The notes under the pieces were generated by a model. It did no database searches, had not been told where the DNA came from, and worked only from the letters and a program-made list of their open reading frames with translations. Below, in pieces: positions 14,301-26,300 of a DNA stretch of 64,000 nt. A program made the position numbers and the translations under genes. The DNA is from Membranipora membranacea. Lineage: Eukaryota > Bryozoa > Gymnolaemata > Cheilostomatida > Membraniporidae. The stretch is from the NCBI GenBank assembly GCA_914767715.1, contig OU612074.1, forward strand, positions 2,185,501-2,249,500, written 5' to 3'. Position 1 is the first letter of the stretch. Each line of letters opens with the position of its first letter.

Positions 14301-17300
14301 ATATTCCAGCTTTAAATTTTGAATATTATATAAATCCAACCTGAAAATATTGATTGCAGAAAAAAAGTTCAGAATAACATATACATATTTTATGTTATTG
14401 TAATACAAAACAATTCTATATTTAATACAATAACTTAATATATATATGGAATTTTTTTGCAAAACAAATTTAGCTGTATATTTGATGACACCTTCCTACC
14501 TGACACTAAATTTCTTTGTGATTGATCAGGTTTTTATAATTTAATGTATTATTATTTAATTTTAATTGTATTAAAAATTAAGATTTTCTGATACTCTTTT
14601 ATACCAGCGTATAGGTCAGATTTTTGTATTACCGAATGAAAACATCAATTGTAGCTTGCAGAAACCGAGGAGTTTTTACAGCAAACGGCCTCACCTGCTT
14701 CCTTTATGGCTTATATAACACTTTGCAAAAGTATGGTCTCATCTGTAAATAATCAAGGGAGATTAATCCAAAAAAAACACAACCCCATTGAATCTTTTAA
14801 CGTTGTCAGATCTCGCCTTTTATTTTCCTCTGTTTTTTTGCTATAAAATACTTCATGGTCTAAGCCCAAGCTATATAATCAATGATTTTTCATGCACTGG
14901 ACATCGCTTTTGTTTTCGTGATACCCACATCTTACATCCACCCAAAAACTTCTTTTTGATTCATATGACTACCTCTTTTAACAACCTTCATCAACATCTT
15001 CGTTCATCAACATCTCTATATACATTTAAATTTGCATTGTTTTCATTAACTTGAGTTTTATTCCCTTGATTTTATTTCGATTGTCTTTTGTTTTGTTTCT
15101 TTGCACATCAGGGAGAACATCTTCGGATGATGGTTGTTGCAATAAAAGTGTATATAAAGGGGAACATTTTAGGCTTGAATCATTTTATCACAGCCATCTA
15201 TATGTTGTGTTCTCTCATTTTAAGGTTGGTGACTCGATTGTCTGTCTGAGTAAAACAAATCAGTCTATAGAACAAAACGTCCTTCAGAGAATCAGTCGTA
15301 AGCAATCAGCCCGGCGCAGCTCCGGATTTGGGTATGTTAGTCTACCTGTGGCAGCTTGAGGGAGATTCCGGTCATTCGCGGATTTTTGTCAATGCGTGTA
15401 AAAGTCGTAAAAGTCATGGCTCAATCATGCTATGGTGTAAATATATTTGCAGAGACCAATTATGAATCCAATGGATTTACCTTTTCTCCCATTCAACAGC
15501 TTTTCTTTTTTTTTTCTATGTTTCTTTCTTCTGATTTTCACAGTGTTTGTATAACAGTCTTTGAAAGAACCCTTGTTATTGAAACACGATGAAAATTGGT
15601 TGAGATTCTTGCATTGCTTGTTATTAATTATTTGTTACCTAGATCTGCTCCACATCTACGACCTTTAGTGTATCATGACGTTATGATAAGAATGATGATC
15701 TTTTATCTGGCAGCGTACCATGTGATCAAAATGATATGGACATTTGAATGTCTTTAGTGATTGAGGAGAGGATTCTGGCATTAAAAAAAAGGTTCTGTTC
15801 CCCAAACTTTGCCATGATATAAACAAAACACATCAAAATCTGTATCTAACTAAGAACCTTACTTTTCCAGTCATTCCAGCAAGTCATACAGCAGCAGCTC
15901 AAGTGATGACGAGGAGGTGAGAACTAGATCAAACATGGCCGCCTCAGCATCAACAGCAGCTGTGGGAGGAGCTTCAGTACCAGTGGGAGGAGCTCAAGGA
16001 TCAGTGGGCGGTACCCCAGTGGGCGGAGCTCAGCTAAGAACGTTACAGCAGAGAAGAGCCAGACAGCTGGAACTACTAGAGAAGTTTGAGAAAAGACTGC
16101 GATCTCATAAATCTCAGGTGAGAGGAAAACCCAACAGGAGGGATACGGAAAAGTCGCTAAAGTTAGACTTTCTCTACGTACAATCTGTATAGAGGGTTTT
16201 ACTGTCCATGGTTACTCCTTCGAAGGCCAGAAGCCAGTTAAGAGTGTTCAGGGCGTAGAAAGACACATATATAGCTGCTAAGTTTCAGGAGTGTTCTTGT
16301 ACAATACTCAAATTTTACTTTATCCGTCATATCACACATAGACAAATTTCCTCTCAATCCCTCATCACTTAGCCCAGTTATTGAAAAGACAGAAGCTTAA
16401 TAATCAATACCATCATTCACTGCAAAGGCACAGTATCAAACATCATGGATGGATGGATGGATTTTATTACTATCACTGACAGCATTAACAAAAGAAAAAA
16501 TGAGTCGCGAAATACGGTGTAATTGCTGGCACTTTGAATCAGCAAGAAAAAGCGAAAACACTTGGAATAAAAAATCAAATCTCTGTCTAAAAAAGTATTT
16601 CGTTTGAAATAAGAGTGATATGACGCAGAAAACAGTCTCTCCCCAGTGAGCTTCTATGTTTTACTGTACGGTATCTGCCGGATGGGCATTTACTCAACAA
16701 ATCATTGATGAAATGATCCTCATCGTGAATATAGCGTAAGGCCAGTGTTCGTGTCTGATTGTCCATCATGGTATAAATGTCGGGATGTTCAATGCCTAAC
16801 TTAATAGCGTCCTTGAAAATTTTACACAGGCTTTCCTTGTCAGCAGCATACAAGCTTTTAAAAATAATGGGTAAGCAATCATGCAGGTAGACCATAATTA
16901 TCTAACTAGGCCAGCGAAGGTTTGCAACATCTTCAACTGAAACCCAAAGCAGTTAAATCATTGTACCTGTACCTGTACCTGTACAAAGAACACTGTTGAG
17001 CCAGAGCTATATTATAAATTTTTCATATGTGATCGGGCTTTATAAAGATTTTGGTCTTTGAGTTTGAGTAAAAGTACAATCAAACTGTAAAAACAATGGA
17101 TCTTTAGATATGTATTGTAAAGCAACCAGAATACTAGTCCGGTAATTGATTAGCCAAAGTGATTGGCTGGTCAGGTAGAGATTAGAGCCAACACATTGAC
17201 TAGTAACTGATGCCTTCCTACCGATATCGATCCAATCCTACCGGACGAAAAGATATTGTCTCCATTCCATGTGTGGCGAAATATTCCTAACAGTGCACAG

Positions 17301-20300
17301 AGGCTCCCAGCTATCTACATTGATTGGATAAGGGTTTTGAAAAAGATGATTTGCTTCATACCAAATTCCATCCACACATCTATTCCATTGTGTATTTGTT
17401 CAGAAAGACCTGGCTACATGGCAGCTATATCTGTGATGACACTATGAAATTGTCCACACAAGCTAAATCAGCTGACAAAACATTCCCACAAATATATTTA
17501 TTTGGATAAACGTTGGTTTTGATAAAATAGACAATACTAATAATGGGGAGGCCTAACATACATGACAAGTTAGCTGGGCTCTATATCTGGTGGTGCATAA
17601 ACTTGAGGGCTGGGTTGGTCAGGGGGGGGGCACTAAAATACTCCCGCCGGCGTCCCGGGGTAACACTTCAGCCGCCCAAGCTCTTCAAATATTTGATTTT
17701 CTGTAGTTTTATCGTTAGATAACTGTAATATACCAAAATCTAGCAAGTGTTTCACAGAATTTTACTGTGTATAAATGTTTAAACTAATGCAATTTGTTAT
17801 CATATTAGGTTGAAAACTAGACCTCATGACAGCAAAATAAGCATATAAAATTTCACTCAGCTCTTAGATGCAAAAGTGGGGTGGTTATAGGGTCATCTGG
17901 TCTCATAGGGTAATCAGCCCAAATATCTGGTGTTGCCCTACCAAATATCTGGTGTTGCCCTACCAAATATCTGGTGTTGCCCTACCAAATATCTGGTGTT
18001 GCCCGACCAAATAGGGTAACTTGTCATGTATGAGGCCTAAACTTACAGCTGTGTGGATTTAAAATACTATCATCTTATTTGGCAAACAAGTCACATCAAT
18101 TGCTAAACACGGCTGAAATAAACACATTTATTCTGGTGGAAGTCAAGCGCGGGGCTCCAATAATTAGGCTATATAGATCAGGTTTTTGTTCATTCGTCTA
18201 GCAGGCCTGCCTTTTAATATGTTATTTCTCACAGATATATCTCATAGCGGTAGTACAGGGAGTAGCCGTGTGTGAGTTCCACCCATTAGACGCCCCATCT
18301 GTCCCTCCTGTCTGGTAGTACAGACACTCTGACTCAGCGCCGCTGTGTCCGCTGTGCCAGTTAAACTCAGCCGCCTCTATCTCAGCGCTCAGGATACCCC
18401 TCCAGTACCAGGTAGTGTCGTTGACCTTCTCTCCTCCTATATACCACTTGTCAGCCGCGGATACTGTCAAAATTTGTAAGGGGTTTATTAGTTTCAGTGC
18501 TGTAATGTTGCCTGATTTGCTGGTATTGGCATTCCACTATCAACAACATTGATGGGTATGGGGTTGATAATGAAATGCCAATACTAGCAACTTGGGCAAC
18601 GCTTGAGCACTTAAACTTGAAGTTGATAAGATTCAGTTACACGCTGGACACTGCTATTCACATTATTGTTGGAGAAGCACCAGAGATTTCAATATCTCTC
18701 TGTGCATTGGCAGTTTGACAGAAATTCTCAAACTACGATCAAATTGCACACAATTGTTACAACCAAAGAAATACTCAGATATCTAAACTGCATACCTTGT
18801 GCAAACAGATAATCACCGAAGAGAACCGACTCGGTCTTAGATTTGAACGTGATGAGATGGCCCCCCTGACTCTCACAGCTCTCCTTAGCTGAGCTCCAGT
18901 CAAGTGTGTCCGCCGCTGTCGTTATCTGGACACATTTAGTCATACCTCCGCCCAGCTCAACCATCACATACGGGCTACTGCAGGAATCTGTACAATGATA
19001 ATAACATCTACATACGAAGCACAAACAGAATCGTCACAGAATCTGTATATTTGTTTCAGTAATTCACACATTTAATTTCTTGAACAATATCATTTGTAAA
19101 CACATAGAATTGGTGACAATGATGAAAACCTTTTTTCGCAGTCTTGGCCACAATTAAATTGTCTGTATTCCATGACTGATAAAGGCGAGTCCACACTGCG
19201 TGTGTGTGATGTCACATTCTCTACCTATGAGCTAGCTCTGACAGTGCTGACTTTGTGAGCCTGTATTTCAGGTTCAGATTAAGATGAGGATTCATGCAAT
19301 TATACACCAAAATGTTGGGAATGACCCTTAGTTTCGGGTAAACATTGGGAGATGCTCATTTCATGGATGCTTTAAAACATAACAACAATATTATAGCGTA
19401 GCCTAGACCTACATTTCTGGTAGGTTTTGATTCCACTACTAGAGCACTGTCTAGTTGTTGTATTAGTTGACATCTGACAGGTGCCCTGTAGGAATGTGAC
19501 AGCTGCACACTGAGGTAGTAGGGTGTTGTTACAGGTGATGAGACACTCTATAGCTGTACGAGCCTGACACTCAGCTGTCACCTCTGTCACACAGGCGTTA
19601 TCCACCTGTCTATACTTGTCGTTCTCAGTGCTGTTTTGGGGTGAAGCAGCCTAAAACAAGTGAAAAAGAATTTATTGTAGTTTCGAATTTGAGTCATATA
19701 GCATTTCATAGACTCCGCCCCCCCCCCAGACTCTTGACCCGTCCGACCCCCCCCCCCAGAATTTCATAGCAATGATCAGGTGTTGGGTAGTACAGATTTC
19801 CAAAGCTTTAATCAACAGATTATAGAACTTTCGAGCGTTTCTGCCCCTTATTATTGCATCAATTTAACCTAGGAAATCAGAGAAAATGTTGAATAAAACA
19901 TAGAAAATAAATTCTACCATCAAAAACTTTAAGCTAAAAAGGTCAAAGTTCTTATCATTAAATGTTAGTAGAATATCATAGACTATCTCAATGAATTATA
20001 TAAAATTTTAAATGGTGACTGTTTGTTGTCTTTCTACCCCTAGCACGGAATTAAATAGCACAGAAAAACAAAATAAAATTCTTTGATGTGCCATGTTGAA
20101 AATTTTGAAGAAAAAAAACCTAGAAAATGTTTGTCTATGTAGTCACCTGTTATACCATTGTTATTAATCAAACATAATTACAAAGTAAATCAAGCATTTA
20201 TCAGCATCTTTGGTTAATCTTCGGAGAAAAGTATCCTTCGATTCCCTATGACTCCCTTCTTTTGTCAATGATGCTTTGAGGGCTGAAAAATTTATATAAT

Positions 20301-23300
20301 TACTGCGGTTCCATGTATCGAATCAGGGGAATAGCATTGAGTCCACTTTTCAATAGATTACGCAGCAGGATTAAAAAAATACAAGAAGCATTGAATGAAT
20401 AAACACTTTCTGTTTCTGTCTGGCATTATTAACCCCTGGTGAATTCTTTTTTATTTAGAGCCCCCTCTCCCCACCCCCTCTCCACATATCACCACGGAAT
20501 AAATAAATTTGCTTGTTAACATTCTTAGATAGTTTTTTATCAATGTTGTTTCCGGATGGAGATCTATATCTGGCTCAAATTTTCAGGGTGTGGTGTTGAT
20601 TGTGGCTAACAAAAGTAGACAAAGAGAAGTGTTTAAGCTCTACCAATTCCTAAATCTTATTCAATGGTGACATAGTAGCATCGTGGTTATGAGATTATAG
20701 TTGCCTAATCCTGTGTCAGAACAATAGCAAGGCAATTATCTACCTGTTTATGCACATTTAACTTGTCGGCCCATGAAACATGCATTTGTAAAATCAGTAC
20801 AGTGAGAAACACATAGTTGATTGATTGATTTATCTATGCTATCTATGCTATCTATGCTATCTATGCTATCTATGCTATCTATGCTATCTATGCTATCTAT
20901 GCTATCTATGCTATCTATGCTATATATGCTATATATGCTATCTATGCTATGGGGGGAAGGATGCATATACTTTGTACAAAGAAGAGCTTGCTACTAGTGT
21001 ATGGAACTTATGGTTTTAAAAAAATTATCCCGGACTGAAAATATTTCTTGATGATAATGTAGCTGCAGCCTTCACTTTTAAATAAGTACTAGACAAACCA
21101 ACAGTTTTTTCATTCAAAACAATGTGATTATATGAGGTTGAGATTGATTATACTCGATGCATTTTACCACACAATAGTCAGCTGCGAGATATTTTGCGGC
21201 TTTTTGTTGGTAAATGGGTATTAAATTGAATGCACCTAATCTCAACAAATTGCCCCCAGTCCTGTGCGCGATACATTTTCAGAAAATTTGATTTAATGTC
21301 ATTATCTGATCATTCAAGATTGCATTTAGATTTGCCTTTAAAAGCGACTACAATAATTTGTCTTCAATCAGAGTGTGATGGAAATCACATCTCAGCCATG
21401 TGGTGAGTGGACAATGTTAAATAAACATACATCTTCACAGCAGCATTTATTAATATATTATTTGCTTCTTTTTTTTAAAATGAGCTCTTCAAAAAATTCA
21501 AAAATTTTCATCCATTTATTAGTACAATATATATAGAAGTTGACTTTCCTATGAATTGTCTACCGATATGAATGCCCCTTACATATACCTCACCTCTGAT
21601 CCCGTTGAGCAGGAAAGTAAAGCCACTGATGAGATGATGAGATATAGTCGGCCCATGATTTCTCTTCTCTTCTCCGCCGTCAAAGCTGGATCTGTGAATT
21701 TTATTTTATCTTCCTGAAGTCATGTAGTTCTATGAACTGCAGTTATAGAAATGCCAACCCTCTGTGAAGGCCGTCTAAAGTGACTAATAGTAAAATTTTG
21801 TCTCTGCTATCAGCAATCCAATTATAACAAATATTATGGTCAAACAAAGACCTTGTCCTTTATACATCAACTGATGTCGCAACAACAGCGAAAGTGAGTC
21901 TTATTTTGTTGAATAATTAATGTTGTGTTCGCTTTATAAAGTGAAAGTTTAGATATGCATGTGTGCAGCTGCAGGACGTGTGAGTGACAAGGGAGAGAAG
22001 ACTTAGAAAAGTCTCTCTTAACTCATTAATAATTGATAAACTTTTAAAATTCGATGAAATTATGGAAACTCTTTTTTTCTACAAATGTAACCACTTAAGT
22101 GCACTCAGGAGTGATATTGATGAGTAAATGGTATAGCTGCCATGATGTAGCCCTTTCACTCGGCCACGCGTTTTGGTTTTTTTAGGTGGCCATGTATTGT
22201 TCGGTATAGTATCGGTAGTTATCTTCTGCTGTTTAAGCTCTAATCTTCACCACTTTGAGCTTTGACTTTTTCTCTGTTCCATAGGCAAATAAATTAACTT
22301 TGTCATTTATCATATTCAAAATAAATATAAATAAGCTGATTGCACTAAATATTGCAGTAATAATGTGAAAACATGGCTAAGTTAAGAAAATTTAAAACAC
22401 CCATGAGTAAGACCATGATCTTGACCTTGATCATGGTCTTACTCGGTAATACACCTGTAATTGGGTGAAGGTCAACTTGTTGCACCCATCCTCCAAAATA
22501 AAATGATTAGTATGCTGATGACAAATGAGGGTGTAGCCAATTCAAAAGCACTGCTATCAGTGATATTGAACCCTGTAAATATTTTCAGGTGTATTTGCAA
22601 TGGAAATTTATTGAATCAAATTATGAAATTTCTTTTTGCAAAATCATTTTAGGAAGATCAATGCATACGGTTTGGCTAATGAAAATTAGACCGGAAATGT
22701 GTGATAAATGCAATGATCTGACATATGGGGCCACTGAAAAATTCTGAAAACGAATTTTCAACCCATAGTCACCAATATGGAAGAGCAGAAGTATACCATC
22801 ATTTTGAGTGGTATGGTTAAAGAATTGAAAGAACCTGAAGCAGGCCTATTGGTGTGACAAGTCAACATAGTTTGCATGTAAAGCAATGGGGAAATAAATA
22901 GAGGTGTTGGACCCTCATGGGTGTTTTAACTTTTCTTAACATAGCCATGTTTTCACATTATTACTGCAATATTTAGTGCAATCAGCTTATTTATATTTAT
23001 TTTGAATATGATAAATGACAAAGTTAATTTATTTGCCTATGGAACAGAGAAAAAGTCAAAGCTCAAAGTGGTGAAGATTAGAGGCTAAAACAGCAGAGGA
23101 CAACTACCGATACTATACCGAACAATACATGGCGACCGAAAAAACAAAACCCGTGGCTGTGTGAACAGGGCTAGCCTGGATGTACTATTGTGCCGTATCT
23201 TAGATATCATTCTTGTTTACTTCCCTCCGGCAGCAGCTTGTTAGGTTACAGATATATGTTGTGCATGCAGATTATGTTATCAGACAGTCATCACAGTATA

Positions 23301-26300
23301 GAGACTCTACTCCACTGAAGCCAATTTTTTAGTTATGGCAAACACTTCAAAACGCAGAAAATCATTTTTCCATGATGGTGCTAAGAAATTTTTATGAAAT
23401 CAAAATTTCTTAGCACCAGTGTTCTCCAGCGGTTTTATGTAATAGCCTAGGGCTATCTTAGATATCACGCTTGTTTACATTCCGAGTGCAGAGTAAAGAT
23501 ATCCTCCCTATGTGAGGTTATGTTACTGCCTACTGGCACTTTGCGTACACAGGTTGTGCCATCATGATGTGAATTGTAAATATGACTTTTGTAATTGCAT
23601 GGTATAACTGGTATAGGTGATTTTAATACATGAGACAGACACAAAATAAATTTGCAAAAAATCAATGAAAATACTGGCCCTCAAAGAAAATGTTTGTGTA
23701 ATAAATCCAAATGTTTTAAAAAATCGATACAATTAAAAAATTATCTCACTCACAATGAGATGTCTAGATGTACTTTGCACAATATAATGAAATCCCCTAC
23801 ATTAATAAATTTGGACCAAATAAATTAAAAAAGCCTAAGCTTTATAGGCTAACATTCCTAGTATAGCATGATCCACATCAAATGTTTCTAATATCTGAAT
23901 CAAAAGATCTCACACTTCTTATCTTTCAAATTCAAAGTCTATTTGGTAGAGGACATTTTTCATAATTGTTTGTCACATCAAATATTTTATTTATTTGTTC
24001 ATCGCTCAAAGCCCTATAGAGAGAAAAGATTAGATTAAACAAACAAACAAAATACACAAAGACAATCAACATTCCCAACACAACTTGTTCACATAAACAA
24101 CTCTCAACAACTGTATCTGGCTTTTTACTTTTTACCCTGCACTGTTAGACGATGGCGAGCAATACTCACAGATTCAAAGTATATTTAGGCAAGGGTTGCT
24201 TTATTATTTTTGTCACATCCAAGGATTTATTTTTACTATTTCAACGCTTAAAAATCTCTGAGGCAATACTAATGTATAAGTACTAAATTAAACAAATTAA
24301 AAATAAATAGTCTTCTGGTCTCATACAAATCTCAATTTCTCAGGGCTACTCATAGGCTTCCAGCTCACCGATGGTAAACCAGCAATTACCAGTTGAGCAG
24401 GAAAGTTTTCTCAGCTCGATGTATCGTCCTGATATGGGCGGTGAGCAGGTGATCCTCTCGGGTCGTATATTCAGAGTCTCAGTTCTGGCGTAACATAAAG
24501 CCTCAACATCCTCCAGTCCTGACAGTGTGTCAGCTATCCTAAACTCCATATCCTCCACTTGTTTTGGTACTACAATGGAATAAAAAAAGAGGAGTGGCAA
24601 CTAAGCTTTTCAGCTTCTGATAAAAGTAGTTGAAGAATGCTCGCTATAATTGATAGTGGGCAAAACTCCCAATTAGTCTCAGTGCTCATGCCCTTGGTAC
24701 TACAATGAGAAAACGAACTTTCTCACAGGCCTTCAAACTCTGCTTGGAGTTTTGGTAGTTCGAAACAACAATGAGAAAAAGCCTCTTCAATTTTTCTCAA
24801 ACAAGAGAGTAAATAAGGCAAACCTTACATAATGTGAATTTTAAACTTGGTGATTAAATTAGGAAAAAAAAAGTTTCTCTATTAGGCCAGAAGCAGCCTA
24901 GCTGTAACTGCTCTATAAAATAGTGGCACGGACAATTTTTGATGGCAGGAAACTGATCGCATATTATACTTCATTGATATTCCTTCTGTAAAATTCACCG
25001 GGTGTACCCAGTTGTAGTGGTCATATTTAGAAATTAAAAGGTGTTTTGTTTTTGCATTATATGTGTGGGGACATAACTCCTATTCTGTGTAATCTAACTA
25101 ATCTAATCTTCAGGGAATTCCAGGTTGAAACTGCATTGTGGGGATTTTGTTGACTTGCCAGTTTATTTACCAAGTAAACTTGCAGAAGTCTGCTCGTGTT
25201 AGATCAGGACAAATTAAAAATTTTCAATAAGTATAATGTCAGATCTTTATGAGGTTAGTATGATACTGTCTTGCGGCAGCATATCACCAATATTTCTCGG
25301 AATTGCATATAATAAGTGAAATGTTAAGAATTCAATAAAAGGTGTTTCTAGGGTGGAAAAACGTGGTGAATCCAAAATTAAGGTTGTACGCAGTTGTAGC
25401 GATCATGTCAGCGGCAGCGCCGCAGCATATTCTCATTTCTTCTAAAAATTGCTTTTAATGAGTGAAATACTAAGAGTTTAAATAAAAGGTGACCAGTGGA
25501 TAGGGAGCCACAGCTCCGAATGCAGGCAAATGGACCAAACTTGGTCTAGTGTACCAAGTCGTAGCAATCATATCAGCAGAAGATCGGCAGCGCGGCAGAA
25601 TATCGCAATTTTTCTCAAAATCGCTAATAATAAGTGGAATGTTACGAGTTTAAAACAAGGGTATATCTAGGGTAGAACAACGTGCTGAATCCAAAACTGA
25701 GACTGTACCCGATTGTAGCAATCATGTCAGCGGCAGCGCGGCAGCATACCTGCAATTTTCTTCACAATCGGTTAGGTAAGTGAAATGTCAAGTGATTAAT
25801 ATGGTCAGCAGGAAACACGACTATATGTATGATTTTAACAAGATATTACATCACATCATTTTAAAAGGTGGTCAGCGACGGCACTACTGCTCGACGAGAA
25901 CAAGACAAAAAGCAGCCTAGACATAAGACTGCTCAAAACATGATAGCGTGAGACAAATTTGATGTAGGAAAAAAGTGTTTACCCAGTTGAAGAGGTTGGG
26001 CGCAGCACTACTGCATATCCCAAAAGTTCACACTATCGATATGTGATTAGTGGGAAGTCAAGAGTTTGATGCAGTTGGCACAAGGCAAGACTATAGTACT
26101 GGGTTCTACATTGTATATGTTTTATCATTGCATGAGATGGCTGATGAGAGACAGCGCTACCGCATATCCCCATATCATGTCATTAGCATGTTAGGAAAGT
26201 ATGCGAAGCTGGCATATCTAAGTTTTTCAGACTCTGAAAGTTTGGTTTCTTTCTGAAAAGTGAGGCACTTATTGAACTCTTTGCTCATGTGTTATGCAAA

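Larger units (their letters stand above)
16118..18221. other. first part of FBXO42 intron 10
   Basis: Non-coding between FBXO42 exon 10 and the lectin A 3' end. It holds a GGAT microsatellite at 16445, an unassigned open frame at 16587-16895, a GTACCT triple repeat near 16967 and a 22-bp minisatellite at 17918-18012. A TTTATT at 18127 is a possible polyadenylation signal for lectin A on the minus strand. Confidence 0.5.
21657..24345. other. spacer between lectin A and lectin B within FBXO42 intron 10
   Basis: Contains the promoter side of lectin A, a complete inverted-repeat transposon (22150-23171), a 44-base hairpin at 23366-23409 and two copies of a 30-bp motif (TTAGATATCA then CTTGTTTAC, at 23200 and 23459). 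No exon is supported. Confidence 0.5.

Noticed and set aside
20748..21019. Open frames with repeated Cys-Tyr-Leu or Asp-Ser-Ile
   Set aside because: Translation of the 9-bp microsatellite only.
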